The notes beneath the pieces are model-generated. The model worked only from the letters and a program-made list of their open reading frames with translations. It was not told the origin of the DNA and made no database searches. Positions 1-7,719 of a stretch of DNA of 64,000 bases are shown piece after piece. This DNA is from Arthrobacter sp. ES3-54 (GTDB taxonomy: Bacteria; Actinomycetota; Actinomycetes; Actinomycetales; Micrococcaceae), in assembly GCF_029504395.1 (NCBI RefSeq), contig NZ_JAQFIF010000001.1, positions 186,001-250,000 on the forward strand, read 5' to 3'. Every line of letters begins with the position of its first letter. Position 1 is the first letter of the stretch. The position numbers and the translations under genes are program-made.

Positions 1-1352
1 TCGAGGTAGAGTTCCCGCTTCGCCTGGGCGCAGTCGTGGACGTCGAGGCCGAGGTGGTGGCTGGTGCCGTGCGGCATCCACCGGCGGTGCTGCTGGCCCT
101 CGATGCTGACGGCTTCCTCCACGGAGACGGGCAGGAGGCCCCATTCGGCGAGCCGTTCCGCCAGCACGGTGGTGGCTGCGGTGTGGATGTCCCGGAACTT
201 GGTGCCGGGCTGGGCCGCGGCAAAGCCGGCGTCGGCGGCGTCGAGCACTGCCTCGTAGACCTTGCGCTGGATCTCGGAGAACTTGCCGTTGGCCGGCAGC
301 GTGCGGGTGACGTCGGCCGTGTACAGAGAGTCGGCCTCGACCCCGGCGTCCAGGAGCAGCAGTTCACCGGCGTTGATCTTGCCGGTGTTCCGGGTCCAGT
401 GCAGCACGGTGGCGTTGTTGCCCGAGGCGGCAATGGTGTCGTAGCCGAGCTCGTTGCCTTCCTCGCGGGCCCGGGCGAAGAACGCCCCTTCCACCACGCG
501 CTCGCCGCGGTGGTGGGTCAGCGCGCGGGGAAGTGCCTTCACGACCTCCGTGAAGCCTGCGACCGTGGCCGCGACGGCAGTCTTCATCTGTTCGATTTCC
601 CACTCGTCCTTGAGGAGGCGCAGTTCCGAGAGGGCCTCGGTGAGCTTCTCGTCCAGGGCGTCGAGGACGCTCAGGTCAAGGTTGTCCGGATCCTTGGCCG
701 TGTTGTAGCGGGCGGTGTCCACGAGGGCGTCAATGTTGTCGTCAACCTTGCGGACCAGCCTGATGGAGATTCCGCCGATCTCGGGCGCACCGACGTTCTT
801 GGTGATGGCGAGTTCGAGTTCGGCGATGTCCGCCGTGGCCAGTCCGAGCTTGGCCTGGAATTCGGCCAGGGTTGGGCGTGCGCCGATCCAGAACTCCCCG
901 GAGCGGGAATCGGCATAGAACTGCTCGGTGTCGCGGCCGGCCAGTGGGCGGAAGTACAGGGTGGCGCGGTGGTGGCCGCCGTCGTCGCCCGTGCCTTCCG
1001 GCACCGGTTCCAAGATCAGGACCGCATCTGGTTCGTGGTCCAGGCCGAGGCCGGTGAGGTGCGCGAAGGCCGAGTGCGGCCGGAAGCGGTAGTCGCAGTC
1101 ATTCGAGCGGACCTTCAGCGGACCGGCGGGGATGACCAGGCGTTCACCTTTGAACTGGCCTGAGATGGAGCGGCGCCGGGCTGCGGCGTGGCCGGCGACG
1201 GCGTCCCTTTCGGGGAGCTGTTGCGTGGCCGGCGCCCAGTTGCTGGCCATGAAGGCCTTGAAGGCGTCGGAGCTGGGCCGCTGTGAGCGGTTGTTGACGC
1301 GCTCTTCGAGGGGCTGGGAAGCGGAGACTAGGGTGTTATCTGCATCGTTCAC
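1..1352 (-). CDS. pepP: Xaa-Pro aminopeptidase (aminopeptidase P), 3' end outside the window
   Basis: A peptidase M24 (pita-bread) metalloenzyme that removes the N-terminal residue before proline. About 450 residues are visible, starting at a GTG (MNDADNTLVS). The N-terminal aminopeptidase P domain (about residues 20-170) is followed by the catalytic domain. The metal-binding Asp pair is visible in DAGVEADSLYTADVTRT (about D335 and D347), and the histidine motif HGTSHHLGLDVHD lies close to the window edge. The two glutamate ligands expected nearer the C-terminus are beyond position 1. The hexamer GACTAT six bases before the GTG is a weak leaderless -10. The gene diverges from the PHP gene, 124 bp away. 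The family assignment is firm; the peptide substrate is inferred. Confidence 0.93.
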   Translation of the reverse strand, partial: MNDADNTLVSASQPLEERVNNRSQRPSSDAFKAFMASNWAPATQQLPERDAVAGHAAARRRSISGQFKGERLVIPAGPLKVRSNDCDYRFRPHSAFAHLTGLGLDHEPDAVLILEPVPEGTGDDGGHHRATLYFRPLAGRDTEQFYADSRSGEFWIGARPTLAEFQAKLGLATADIAELELAITKNVGAPEIGGISIRLVRKVDDNIDALVDTARYNTAKDPDNLDLSVLDALDEKLTEALSELRLLKDEWEIEQMKTAVAATVAGFTEVVKALPRALTHHRGERVVEGAFFARAREEGNELGYDTIAASGNNATVLHWTRNTGKINAGELLLLDAGVEADSLYTADVTRTLPANGKFSEIQRKVYEAVLDAADAGFAAAQPGTKFRDIHTAATTVLAERLAEWGLLPVSVEEAVSIEGQQHRRWMPHGTSHHLGLDVHDCAQAKRELYL

Positions 1353-1464
1353 CGTCCCATAGTCTCACCAGCGCCGCGGCTTAGGCCAACGGCACGCTCG
1401 CGCTGTGGGGCAGCTGAAGGAGCCTTGGCGTGAAGGAGCCGGGGCTTTGGATCCGGCCATCTAC

Positions 1465-1476
1465 TAGGCTGGTGAG
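1465..1476 (+). promoter_or_regulatory. Leaderless -10 element of the PHP gene
   Basis: TAGGCT (1465-1470) fits the actinobacterial -10 consensus TAnnnT and lies exactly 6 nt before the GTG start, so transcription probably begins at the start codon. No purine-rich ribosome site fits. The -35 region is not recognisable. The same geometry recurs elsewhere in the window. Confidence 0.55.
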
Positions 1477-2322
1477 GTGAGGATTGACCTGCATGCGCAC
1501 TCCAACGTTTCCGACGGCACCCAGGTGCCAGCCGACGTCATGGAGTCCGCCGCCGCTGCCGGCCTCGACGTCATCGCCCTGACCGACCACGATTCCACTG
1601 CCGGATGGGCGGAGGCCGCCGTCGCTGCCCGGAAAACCGGGGTGGCCCTCGTCCCGGGCATGGAGATCTCGTGCCGGACGGCGGAAGGCATTAGCGTCCA
1701 CCTGCTCAGCTACCTCCACGATCCCGCGCATCCGGGGCTGCTTGAGGAAATCACGAAATCAAAGGATGCCCGGCACACGAGGGCACAGCGGATGGTCACT
1801 CTGTTGTCCGAGGACTACCCGCTGACATGGGATGACGTGATCCACCACGTCGCGCCGGGCGCCACCTTGGGCCGCCCGCACATCGCCGACGCGCTCGTCG
1901 CCGCGGGTGTCGTGGAAGACCGGGCCGAGGCCTTCGGCTCCATCCTCACCGCAAGGTCGCGCTACTGGGTCCAGCACTATGCGCCGGAGCCGGCGCTCGC
2001 CGTCGAACTGGTCCGTGCAGCCGGCGGCGTCCCGGTGTTTGCCCACCCCGTGGCGTCTGCCCGCGGGCGGATCGTGGGGGAGGAGACCTACCGGGAGATG
2101 ATCGACGCCGGCCTGGCCGGCCTGGAAATCTACCATCGCGACAATCCCGAAGAGGGCCGGAGGTTCCTCCGCCGCATCGCCGAACGCTACGGCCTGCTGG
2201 TCACGGGGTCATCCGACTACCACGGCGCAGGAAAGCCGAACCTGCTGGGGGAGAACCTGACCTCCGCAGAAGTCTTTGCCCGGATCGAGGAACAGGGTAC
2301 TGGCTCGTCCGTAGTCCGCTGA
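1477..2322 (+). CDS. PHP-domain phosphoesterase (TrpH/RNase AM-like)
   Basis: A 281-residue single-domain metal-dependent phosphoesterase of the polymerase and histidinol phosphatase superfamily. Metal-ligand motifs are intact: DLHAHSNVSDG at the N-terminus (H6, H8, D13), TDHDST, the glutamate of PGMEISC, HPVAS, and SSDYHG near the C-terminus. Characterised relatives of this length hydrolyse 3',5'-nucleoside bisphosphates or trim the 5' ends of short RNAs (YciV/TrpH), but the substrate cannot be read from sequence. The GTG start sits 6 nt after a -10 hexamer, so the mRNA is probably leaderless. It appears monocistronic and is followed by an inverted-repeat element. Confidence 0.9.
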   Translation: MRIDLHAHSNVSDGTQVPADVMESAAAAGLDVIALTDHDSTAGWAEAAVAARKTGVALVPGMEISCRTAEGISVHLLSYLHDPAHPGLLEEITKSKDARHTRAQRMVTLLSEDYPLTWDDVIHHVAPGATLGRPHIADALVAAGVVEDRAEAFGSILTARSRYWVQHYAPEPALAVELVRAAGGVPVFAHPVASARGRIVGEETYREMIDAGLAGLEIYHRDNPEEGRRFLRRIAERYGLLVTGSSDYHGAGKPNLLGENLTSAEVFARIEEQGTGSSVVR

Positions 2323-2349
2323 GGGCCAGTTCGAGACCCTGGACCCGGG

Positions 2350-2420
2350 GTTGCGCTATCACTTTGCGTCCCTATGAGGCCTCCTAGGGCCCGAATAGCC
2401 GCCGGAAGTGATAGCGCAAC
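2350..2420. repeat. REP-like palindromic element with perfect 15-bp arms
   Basis: The left arm GTTGCGCTATCACTT (2350-2364) is the exact reverse complement of the right arm (2406-2420), with a 41-nt loop that contains a smaller palindrome around CCTAGG. There is no U-tract. It lies between the convergent PHP and methyltransferase genes, so it could end transcription from both sides. The arm sequence looks like a dispersed intergenic repeat of Arthrobacter-type genomes; that is recollection, not tested here. Confidence 0.7.
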
Positions 2421-2431
2421 GGGCGGGCTGG

Positions 2432-2470
2432 CAGGTCAGGACAGGGTCAGGGTCAGGTCAGGACAGGGTC
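2432..2470. repeat. Spaced 17-bp direct repeat
   Basis: CAGGTCAGGACAGGGTC occurs at 2432-2448 and again at 2454-2470, separated by 5 bp of related GGTCAGG sequence. It lies just past the stop codon of the methyltransferase gene. No function is apparent; it looks like replication slippage in non-coding DNA. Confidence 0.8.
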
Positions 2471-2494
2471 CGGCCGTCAGGCGGTCAGGCGCCG

Positions 2495-3367
2495 TCAGGC
2501 CGCCGGGAACGACGTGAACTGCGCGTGCGCGGCCAGGCGCTTGGCCATGACGTCGATGGCCGGCTGGTTCTGGTCCACACACACGAACCTGCGGTCCAGT
2601 TTCGCGGCCACGGATCCGAGCGTTCCGGAACCAGCGAAGAAGTCCAGGCACCAGTCGCCGGGCCGGCTCGAGGCCGCAACCACGCGGCGGATGAGCCCCT
2701 CCGGCTTCTGCGTCGGGTAGCCGGTCTTCTCCTTGCCGGTCGGCGAAACGATCGTGTGCCACCACACGTCCGTGGGAAGCTTGCCGAGCTCGCGTTTAGC
2801 GGGGGTGACGAGTCCGGGGGCCATGTACGGTTCACGGTCCACCTCGGCGCTGTCGAAGTGATACTTCGCCGGGTTCTTGACGTAGACCAGGATGTTGTCG
2901 TGCTTGGTGGGCCAGCGGTACTTGGCCCGTGCACCGTAGTCGTACGCCCAGATGATCTCGTTCAGGAAGCACTCCCGGCCGAAGATCGCGTCCAGCATGA
3001 CCTTCGCGTAGTGCACCTCGCGGTAGTCCAAATGCAGGTACAGGGTGCCGTCGTCGGCCAGGAGCCGCCAGGCCTCCACGAGCCGGGGCTCGAGAAAGGA
3101 CCAGTAGTCGCTGAACGCGTCGTCGTACTTGTGCAGCGCGCCCTTGATGGTGTCGTAGGACCGGCCCTTGAACCCGACACGGTCACCCTCGCCGCCGGCA
3201 TTGAGCACCATCTTGGTTTCCTGGCGCCGCTGGACCCGGCCGGTGTTGAAGGGGGGGTCCACGTATATCAGTGTGAAGGCGCCGTCCGGCAGCGTGGGGA
3301 GGTATTCCGCGTTGTCCGCGTGAACCACCAGGTTGCTGCCGTCCGGCGCCCAGACGGTGTCAGTCAT
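2495..3367 (-). CDS. Solitary beta-class DNA adenine methyltransferase
   Basis: A 290-residue S-adenosylmethionine-dependent methyltransferase. Catalytic motif IV is DPPF (D37-F40, followed by NT) and precedes the SAM-binding motif FFAGSGT (about 243-249), the order of the beta class. DPPF/Y favours N6-adenine. The target-recognition region lies between the two motifs. No restriction endonuclease gene is adjacent, so this looks like an orphan enzyme with a regulatory or housekeeping role. It starts 8 nt after the DEAD-box helicase stop codon and is presumably co-transcribed with it. An RNA substrate is an alternative suggested only by that neighbour. The recognition sequence is unknown. Confidence 0.87.
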   Translation of the reverse strand: MTDTVWAPDGSNLVVHADNAEYLPTLPDGAFTLIYVDPPFNTGRVQRRQETKMVLNAGGEGDRVGFKGRSYDTIKGALHKYDDAFSDYWSFLEPRLVEAWRLLADDGTLYLHLDYREVHYAKVMLDAIFGRECFLNEIIWAYDYGARAKYRWPTKHDNILVYVKNPAKYHFDSAEVDREPYMAPGLVTPAKRELGKLPTDVWWHTIVSPTGKEKTGYPTQKPEGLIRRVVAASSRPGDWCLDFFAGSGTLGSVAAKLDRRFVCVDQNQPAIDVMAKRLAAHAQFTSFPAA

Positions 3368-3375
3368 GGAGGGGA

Positions 3376-5151
3376 TTAGGCCTCGGCGCCGCTCGGCTGT
3401 GCGTCGCCGCCGGCCACAACCTCGCCGTTGCGGCGGCGCGTGCGGGTCCGGCGCCGGGCACGGGTGGCCCGGTCCACCTCGGTGGGGGCCTTCGCCGTCG
3501 CGGCGGCAGCAGTTTCCGGACCCTGTCCGCTGGCGGTGGACGCCGTGGCGGCATCGGCCTCGGCGGGACGGCGACGGCGGTCGCCGGAGCGTCCGCCGGC
3601 TTCGGCGCCGCTGCGGCGCGAGTCGCGGCCGCCGGTGCGGCTGCCTTCACGGGCACTCTCACGGCTGCCGGTGCGGCTGCCCTCGCGGGCGCCGTCACGT
3701 CCGCCCGTACGGTTGCCCTCGCGGGCGCCGTCACGGCCACTGTCCTTTGCGCTGGTGCGCGAGTTCTTCTTGCCGGTCTCGCCGAGGTCCTCGAGGACCT
3801 CCGCGTCGACGCCGGCCAGCACGCGCTTGTCGCGGGGAAGCCGGCCCTTGGTGCCCGCGGGGATATCGAGTTCCTCGAACAGGTGGGGCGAGGAGGAATA
3901 GGTTTCCACGGGCTCGGGGTAGCTCAGGCCCAGGGCCTTGTTGATGAGCCCCCAGCGCGGCATGTCATCCCAGTCAACAAAGGTCACGGCGGTGCCCTTG
4001 TTGCCCGCGCGGCCCGTACGGCCGACGCGGTGCAGGTAGATCTTCTCGTCCTCGACGCACTGGTAGTTGATCACGTGCGTGACGTCGTCGACGTCGATGC
4101 CGCGGGCGGCGACATCGGTGGCGACGAGAACGTCCACCTTGTTGTTGCGGAAGGCGCGCAGCGCCTGTTCGCGGGCGCCCTGGCCGAGGTCGCCGTGAAT
4201 GGCGGCCGCAGCGAAACCGCGGTCCACCAGTTCCTCGGCCACCTTCGCGGCGGTTCTCTTGGTCTTGGTGAAGATGATGGTACGGCCGCGTCCGCGGGCC
4301 TGCAGGATGCGGGCGACGACTTCGACCTTGTCCATGCTGTGGGCACGGTAGATCAACTGGCGGATGTCGCGCTTGGTCAGGCCTTCGTCGTCCGGGTCCG
4401 CGGCGCGGATGTGGGTCGGCTGGGTCATGTAGCGGCGGGCCATGGCGATGACCGGGCCGGGCATGGTGGCCGAGAACAGGAGCGTCTGGCGGACCGCGGG
4501 GGTACCGGCGATCAGGGTCTCGACGTCCGGCAGGAACCCGAGGTCCAGCATTTCGTCGGCCTCGTCGAGGATGACGATCTTGACGTTTTTCAGGCTCAGG
4601 TGCTTCTGCTTGTAGAGGTCGATCAGGCGGCCCGGGGTGCCGACGACGACTTCGACGCCGTTCTTCAGCGCCTCGACCTGCGGCTCGTAGGCGCGTCCGC
4701 CGTAAATGGTGGCGATGCGGGCGTTGCGCTTCTTCGCGGCGTTCTCCAGGTCCTTGGCCACCTGGACGGCGAGTTCGCGGGTAGGCACGATCACCAGGGC
4801 CTGCGGGGCGCCGGGAACGGCCAGCTTGTCGAAACCGGCGTCGTCACGGCCGACGACGCGCTGCAGCGCCGGGATGCCGAAGCCGAGGGTTTTGCCCGTA
4901 CCAGTCTTGGCCTGGCCGATGATGTCGTGCCCGGCCAGGGCGACCGGCAGCGTCATGGCCTGGATCGGGAAGGGGTGGGTGATGCCGGCGTCGGCCAGAG
5001 ACTCCACAATGTCCGCGCGGACGTTGAAGTCGGCGAAGGTCTTTTCGGCAATCTCGTGCGGCTTTTCGTCCGAGATAATGGTCTCTTCGGGCTCGATGGT
5101 CTCCGTGCCGGACTCATCGGTCAGAAGCTGGTGCGTGTGCAATTCACTCAC
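3376..5151 (-). CDS. DEAD-box RNA helicase with repetitive basic tail
   Basis: A 591-residue ATP-dependent RNA helicase. The Q-motif region is followed by QAKTGTGKT (motif I), DEAD (II), SAT (III) and HRVGRTGR (VI), so both RecA-like domains are complete by about residue 380. The C-terminal 120 residues are disordered and very basic, with three tandem 12-residue units of the form D/E-x-AREGxRTGxR (about 474-509) and a second Arg cluster (RRRTRTRRR). Such tails usually bind RNA nonspecifically. The likely role is rRNA or mRNA remodelling, as in DeaD/CsdA. The start is GTG with AAGGA upstream. A leader of roughly 220 nt precedes it, and the DNA methyltransferase follows in the same operon. Confidence 0.95.
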   Translation of the reverse strand: MSELHTHQLLTDESGTETIEPEETIISDEKPHEIAEKTFADFNVRADIVESLADAGITHPFPIQAMTLPVALAGHDIIGQAKTGTGKTLGFGIPALQRVVGRDDAGFDKLAVPGAPQALVIVPTRELAVQVAKDLENAAKKRNARIATIYGGRAYEPQVEALKNGVEVVVGTPGRLIDLYKQKHLSLKNVKIVILDEADEMLDLGFLPDVETLIAGTPAVRQTLLFSATMPGPVIAMARRYMTQPTHIRAADPDDEGLTKRDIRQLIYRAHSMDKVEVVARILQARGRGRTIIFTKTKRTAAKVAEELVDRGFAAAAIHGDLGQGAREQALRAFRNNKVDVLVATDVAARGIDVDDVTHVINYQCVEDEKIYLHRVGRTGRAGNKGTAVTFVDWDDMPRWGLINKALGLSYPEPVETYSSSPHLFEELDIPAGTKGRLPRDKRVLAGVDAEVLEDLGETGKKNSRTSAKDSGRDGAREGNRTGGRDGAREGSRTGSRESAREGSRTGGRDSRRSGAEAGGRSGDRRRRPAEADAATASTASGQGPETAAAATAKAPTEVDRATRARRRTRTRRRNGEVVAGGDAQPSGAEA

Positions 5152-5400
5152 AGGGGAGTTTCCTTATTCATTTTGGGCTGCGCTGCTTGCTCAACGGGGC
5201 CGGCCAAAGTGGCCGTTCCGGAGCACGCTCAGGCGCGCAAGCATTTCCAGTGGAAGCCGATCGCGGGCTATCTAAATGCTGGCACTGGGGACCAACGGGT
5301 GTATCTCAAGATCGCGTAGGGGCGGGCTTGTTGAATTCGAAAATCATGGAAATCAACGACCGGGCATCCATTTCTACCTCTCCAGTCTAGCTGTATAAGG
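5152..5400 (-). promoter_or_regulatory. Promoter and long 5' leader of the DEAD-box helicase gene
   Basis: Reading the minus strand, TTATAC (5398-5393) and TAGACT (5389-5384) are -10 candidates, leaving a leader of roughly 220-235 nt before the GTG at 5151. A short potential hairpin (GGCCACTTTGGCC) lies about 60 nt before the start. Long structured leaders with cold-shock or autogenous control are known for DEAD-box genes in other bacteria; control here is inferred. The rest of the gap to the RNB gene (5401-5479) shows nothing recognisable. Confidence 0.4.
5306..5371 (-). CDS. Possible 21-residue upstream ORF in the helicase leader
   Basis: An ATG with GAGAGG five bases upstream opens a 21-codon frame (MDARSLISM...) ending in TGA, entirely inside the helicase leader. 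The peptide has no recognisable features. If transcription starts just after the -10 at 5389-5384, the ribosome site would be only partly transcribed. It could be chance; conservation in relatives would decide. Confidence 0.25.
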   Translation of the reverse strand: MDARSLISMIFEFNKPAPTRS

Positions 5401-5479
5401 CCCGGATCCTCGACTGGACCCGTGATCGCGCCGCTGGAGCGTGCCGGCCGCGGACCGATAGCGGGCCTGATGCGGGCCG

Positions 5480-6982
5480 TCAGCCCACGAGCTCCAGCTC
5501 GATTTCGCGGGTGGCGATGTCCGAGGACAGCACTCGGACCCGGACTTGAGTGCCCGGTTCCAGTTCGCCGGGGCATCGTGCGGTCACGGCGGGCTCGGCG
5601 ATCTGGACGATCCCGGAGGGGCCGTTCCCGTTGCCGTTGGCTTTGCCGCCGTTCCCATTTCCGTTGACGCTGCCATTGGTGGTGCTCTTCGCCGGCTTGG
5701 GGCCGGAGATGACGACGGCGTCGAATTCCTGGCCGACGTGGTTGACCAGCAGCGCCGCCTCCACGGTGTCCAGCGAGAGCCGCTCCAGCTTCGCGGCGAG
5801 CTGGTCCGAGGTGCCCATGATGGCCGGAAGGGACGGCAGGGCCTGCCGGGCCCAGGCCGGAACTTCGGTGCCGTTGCTCAGGGCCTCGCAGATCACCAGC
5901 ACGAAGCGGTCGACCAGCCGCCGCAGCGGCGCCGTGGAATGGGCGTAGGCCGCGCCGATGGCGGACTGGACGGCGGCTCCCGGTACCGTGCCGTCGAAGT
6001 GCGTGTACCCGGCACCGCGGAAGAGCATCCCGGCCGAATGCACAATGGCCAGTTGCCGGGGGTCCATGGGGTCCAGGGTCCGAAGGTACTCGCCGTAGCG
6101 CATTTCCCCGTCCCAGGGCTTGCCGAGGGCCTGGGTCTGGCGGTGGAAGTGCCGCAGCGACGCCTCGTCCGGGGCGGGCATGGTGCGCAGGATGCCGACC
6201 TTGCCTTGGAGCATGAGAGCGGCGGCGGCCATCCCGGTCATGAGTGAAATCTGGGCATTCCAGTCCTCCACCGGCAGCGGCGGGGCCGCCACGATCCGGT
6301 AGCCGCCGTCGGGCAGTTGCTGGATCTCCTGTTCGGGCATATTCAGGCTCGCGCCGCCGCGCAGGCGTTCCTGCTCCACCCGCTTGATGCCCACCTCTTT
6401 GAGCAACTGCAGTACCGGCGCCGCGGTGCCGGCGTCGAGCTCGGCCTGGACGCCCTTGTAATTGAGCTTGGCTCGGCTGCGGACCTGCGCCCGGCGCACG
6501 AGGACCGAGGTCACCTCTGCGGCGGCGTCGAGCTCGAACTCCCAGACGAACGCCGCGCACAACTGCCCGGCGAGCAGGCTGCCCGCGGCCTCGCTGATGA
6601 TCTCCGGGTGCAGCGGAATCCGGCCGTCCGGGGTGTAGAAGGTCTGGCCGCGGCGCCGGGTCTCGGCGTCGAGCGCCCCGCCCGGGGCGACAAAGGACGG
6701 GACATCGGCGATGGCGTAGAACACCTTGTAGCCCCCGTTGCTCCGTTCGATGAACAGGGCCTGATCGAGGTCGGTGGACGATGCCGGATCAATGGTCACG
6801 AACTCGACATGCGTCAGGTCCAGGTCCGGCAGCTTGTGCTCGGCCACCGCTGCTTGCGCGTCGCGCAGCACGTCCTCGGGGAACGGACCGGGCAGTTCCA
6901 GCGTGGTGCGCAACGCCTTGAGAGCCTCGGCAAGCTGGTTCTGCTGCTCGTGGACGCTGGGGGTCAGGCGATGATGGGACAC
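5480..6982 (-). CDS. RNB-domain ribonuclease (RNase II/R-like)
   Basis: A 500-residue 3'-5' exoribonuclease-like protein. The RNB core shows TIDPASSTDLDQALF, corresponding to the acidic cluster of E. coli RNase II (D201, D207, D209, D210). Here D65, D71 and D73 are kept but the fourth position is Gln74; I recall this DLDQ form as common in actinobacterial members. The cold-shock domains of RNase II/R are missing. A Gly/Asn repeat (about residues 436-453, NGNGNGGKANGNGNG) joins the RNB domain to a short S1-like tail. The start was set at a GTG (VSHHRLTPS) 7 nt after TACCCT rather than an ATG 51 bases upstream, which would lie beyond the promoter. It diverges from the MiaE-like gene. Confidence 0.88.
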   Translation of the reverse strand: MSHHRLTPSVHEQQNQLAEALKALRTTLELPGPFPEDVLRDAQAAVAEHKLPDLDLTHVEFVTIDPASSTDLDQALFIERSNGGYKVFYAIADVPSFVAPGGALDAETRRRGQTFYTPDGRIPLHPEIISEAAGSLLAGQLCAAFVWEFELDAAAEVTSVLVRRAQVRSRAKLNYKGVQAELDAGTAAPVLQLLKEVGIKRVEQERLRGGASLNMPEQEIQQLPDGGYRIVAAPPLPVEDWNAQISLMTGMAAAALMLQGKVGILRTMPAPDEASLRHFHRQTQALGKPWDGEMRYGEYLRTLDPMDPRQLAIVHSAGMLFRGAGYTHFDGTVPGAAVQSAIGAAYAHSTAPLRRLVDRFVLVICEALSNGTEVPAWARQALPSLPAIMGTSDQLAAKLERLSLDTVEAALLVNHVGQEFDAVVISGPKPAKSTTNGSVNGNGNGGKANGNGNGPSGIVQIAEPAVTARCPGELEPGTQVRVRVLSSDIATREIELELVG

Positions 6983-7023
6983 GAAAATCAGGGTAGCCCG
7001 ATTTCCGCTATTAGTCTTGGATG
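6983..7023. promoter_or_regulatory. Divergent overlapping leaderless promoters (RNB / MiaE-like)
   Basis: Minus-strand -10 TACCCT (6995-6990) lies 7 nt before the RNB GTG. Plus-strand -10 TAGTCT (7012-7017) lies 6 nt before the ATG at 7024. Only 16 bp separate the two hexamers, so each -35 region must overlap the other -10, and the two promoters probably compete for polymerase. Confidence 0.55.
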
Positions 7024-7695
7024 ATGAGCGCAACTGCGGACGATCCTGCCCTCTACAACAGCTTCGTAGCGGATCTGCTGGGGATCTTGGCGTACGGCGA
7101 GCTTTCCGCCTTCGAGCGGCTGTCCTCGAGTGCCCGGTATTCGCCCACGCTGCATGACCGCGCGGTACTGGGCGGGATGGCGGTGGTCAAGTTCCAGCAT
7201 TACGAACTGGTCCGCGCCCGGCTCGAGCACATGGGCCTGGACACCGAGGCTGCCATGCTGCCGTTCCAACCCTCGGTGGACCACTTCCACGAGCGCACGC
7301 GCCCGGCGGACTGGTATGAAGCGCTCATGAAGGCCTACGTGATCGACACCGTTTCCGCGGACTTTTACCGCGCCGTCGGCCGGTACGTCGACGCCGGGAC
7401 CCGGGAGCTGATCGGCCAGGTCCGCTCCACCGGCGAGTCCACGGCCGTGCTGCAGGAGCGACTCAAGGCGGCCCTGGCCGATGATCCCAGGCTGGCGTCG
7501 CGCCTGGCGCTGTGGGCCAGGCGGCTGTTGGGCGAGGTCCTGACCCATGCCCAGCGGGTCAGCCTTGAGCACTCGTTCCTCGCCGGGCTCTCGGGTCTGG
7601 ACGACGCCGGTGCCAGGGAGCTGGTCAGCGGCCTGACGGCCGAACTCGCGGCGAACCACGCGCGCCGGATGGCAGGGCTGGGGCTCGCCGGCTAG
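7024..7695 (+). CDS. MiaE-like ferritin-fold protein
   Basis: A 223-residue, largely helical protein resembling the MiaE-like family of actinobacteria. MiaE itself is a di-iron tRNA hydroxylase acting on 2-methylthio-N6-isopentenyladenosine. Candidate iron ligands are the Glu residues of LAYGELSAFERL, the ExxH-like FQHYELVRARL, and His residues in VDHFHER and ANHARR. The second of two adjacent ATG codons (7021 and 7024) was chosen because it is 6 nt from the -10. Similarity to true MiaE is remote, so tRNA hydroxylation is only a suggestion; another ferritin-like oxidase role is possible. The gene converges on thiE, 24 bp away. Confidence 0.75.
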   Translation: MSATADDPALYNSFVADLLGILAYGELSAFERLSSSARYSPTLHDRAVLGGMAVVKFQHYELVRARLEHMGLDTEAAMLPFQPSVDHFHERTRPADWYEALMKAYVIDTVSADFYRAVGRYVDAGTRELIGQVRSTGESTAVLQERLKAALADDPRLASRLALWARRLLGEVLTHAQRVSLEHSFLAGLSGLDDAGARELVSGLTAELAANHARRMAGLGLAG

Positions 7696-7717
7696 GTTCA
7701 GCTGCGGCCGGGAACCT
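7694..7717. terminator. Short hairpin between convergent MiaE-like and thiE genes
   Basis: AGGTTC (7694-7699) pairs with GAACCT (7712-7717) and the stem begins inside the MiaE-like stop codon. The gap is only 24 bp, so this may serve both genes. The stem is short and has no U-tract. Confidence 0.35.
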
Positions 7718-7719
7718 GC

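Noticed and set aside
2495..3367. Part of a restriction-modification system
   Set aside because: No endonuclease or specificity gene lies next to the methyltransferase; the flanks are a helicase and a PHP gene.
3883..5319. Open frame of 478 codons on the plus strand, opposite the DEAD-box gene
   Set aside because: Complementary to a gene with clear helicase motifs; the translation is rich in Val, Gly, Asp and Ala as expected of antisense reading.
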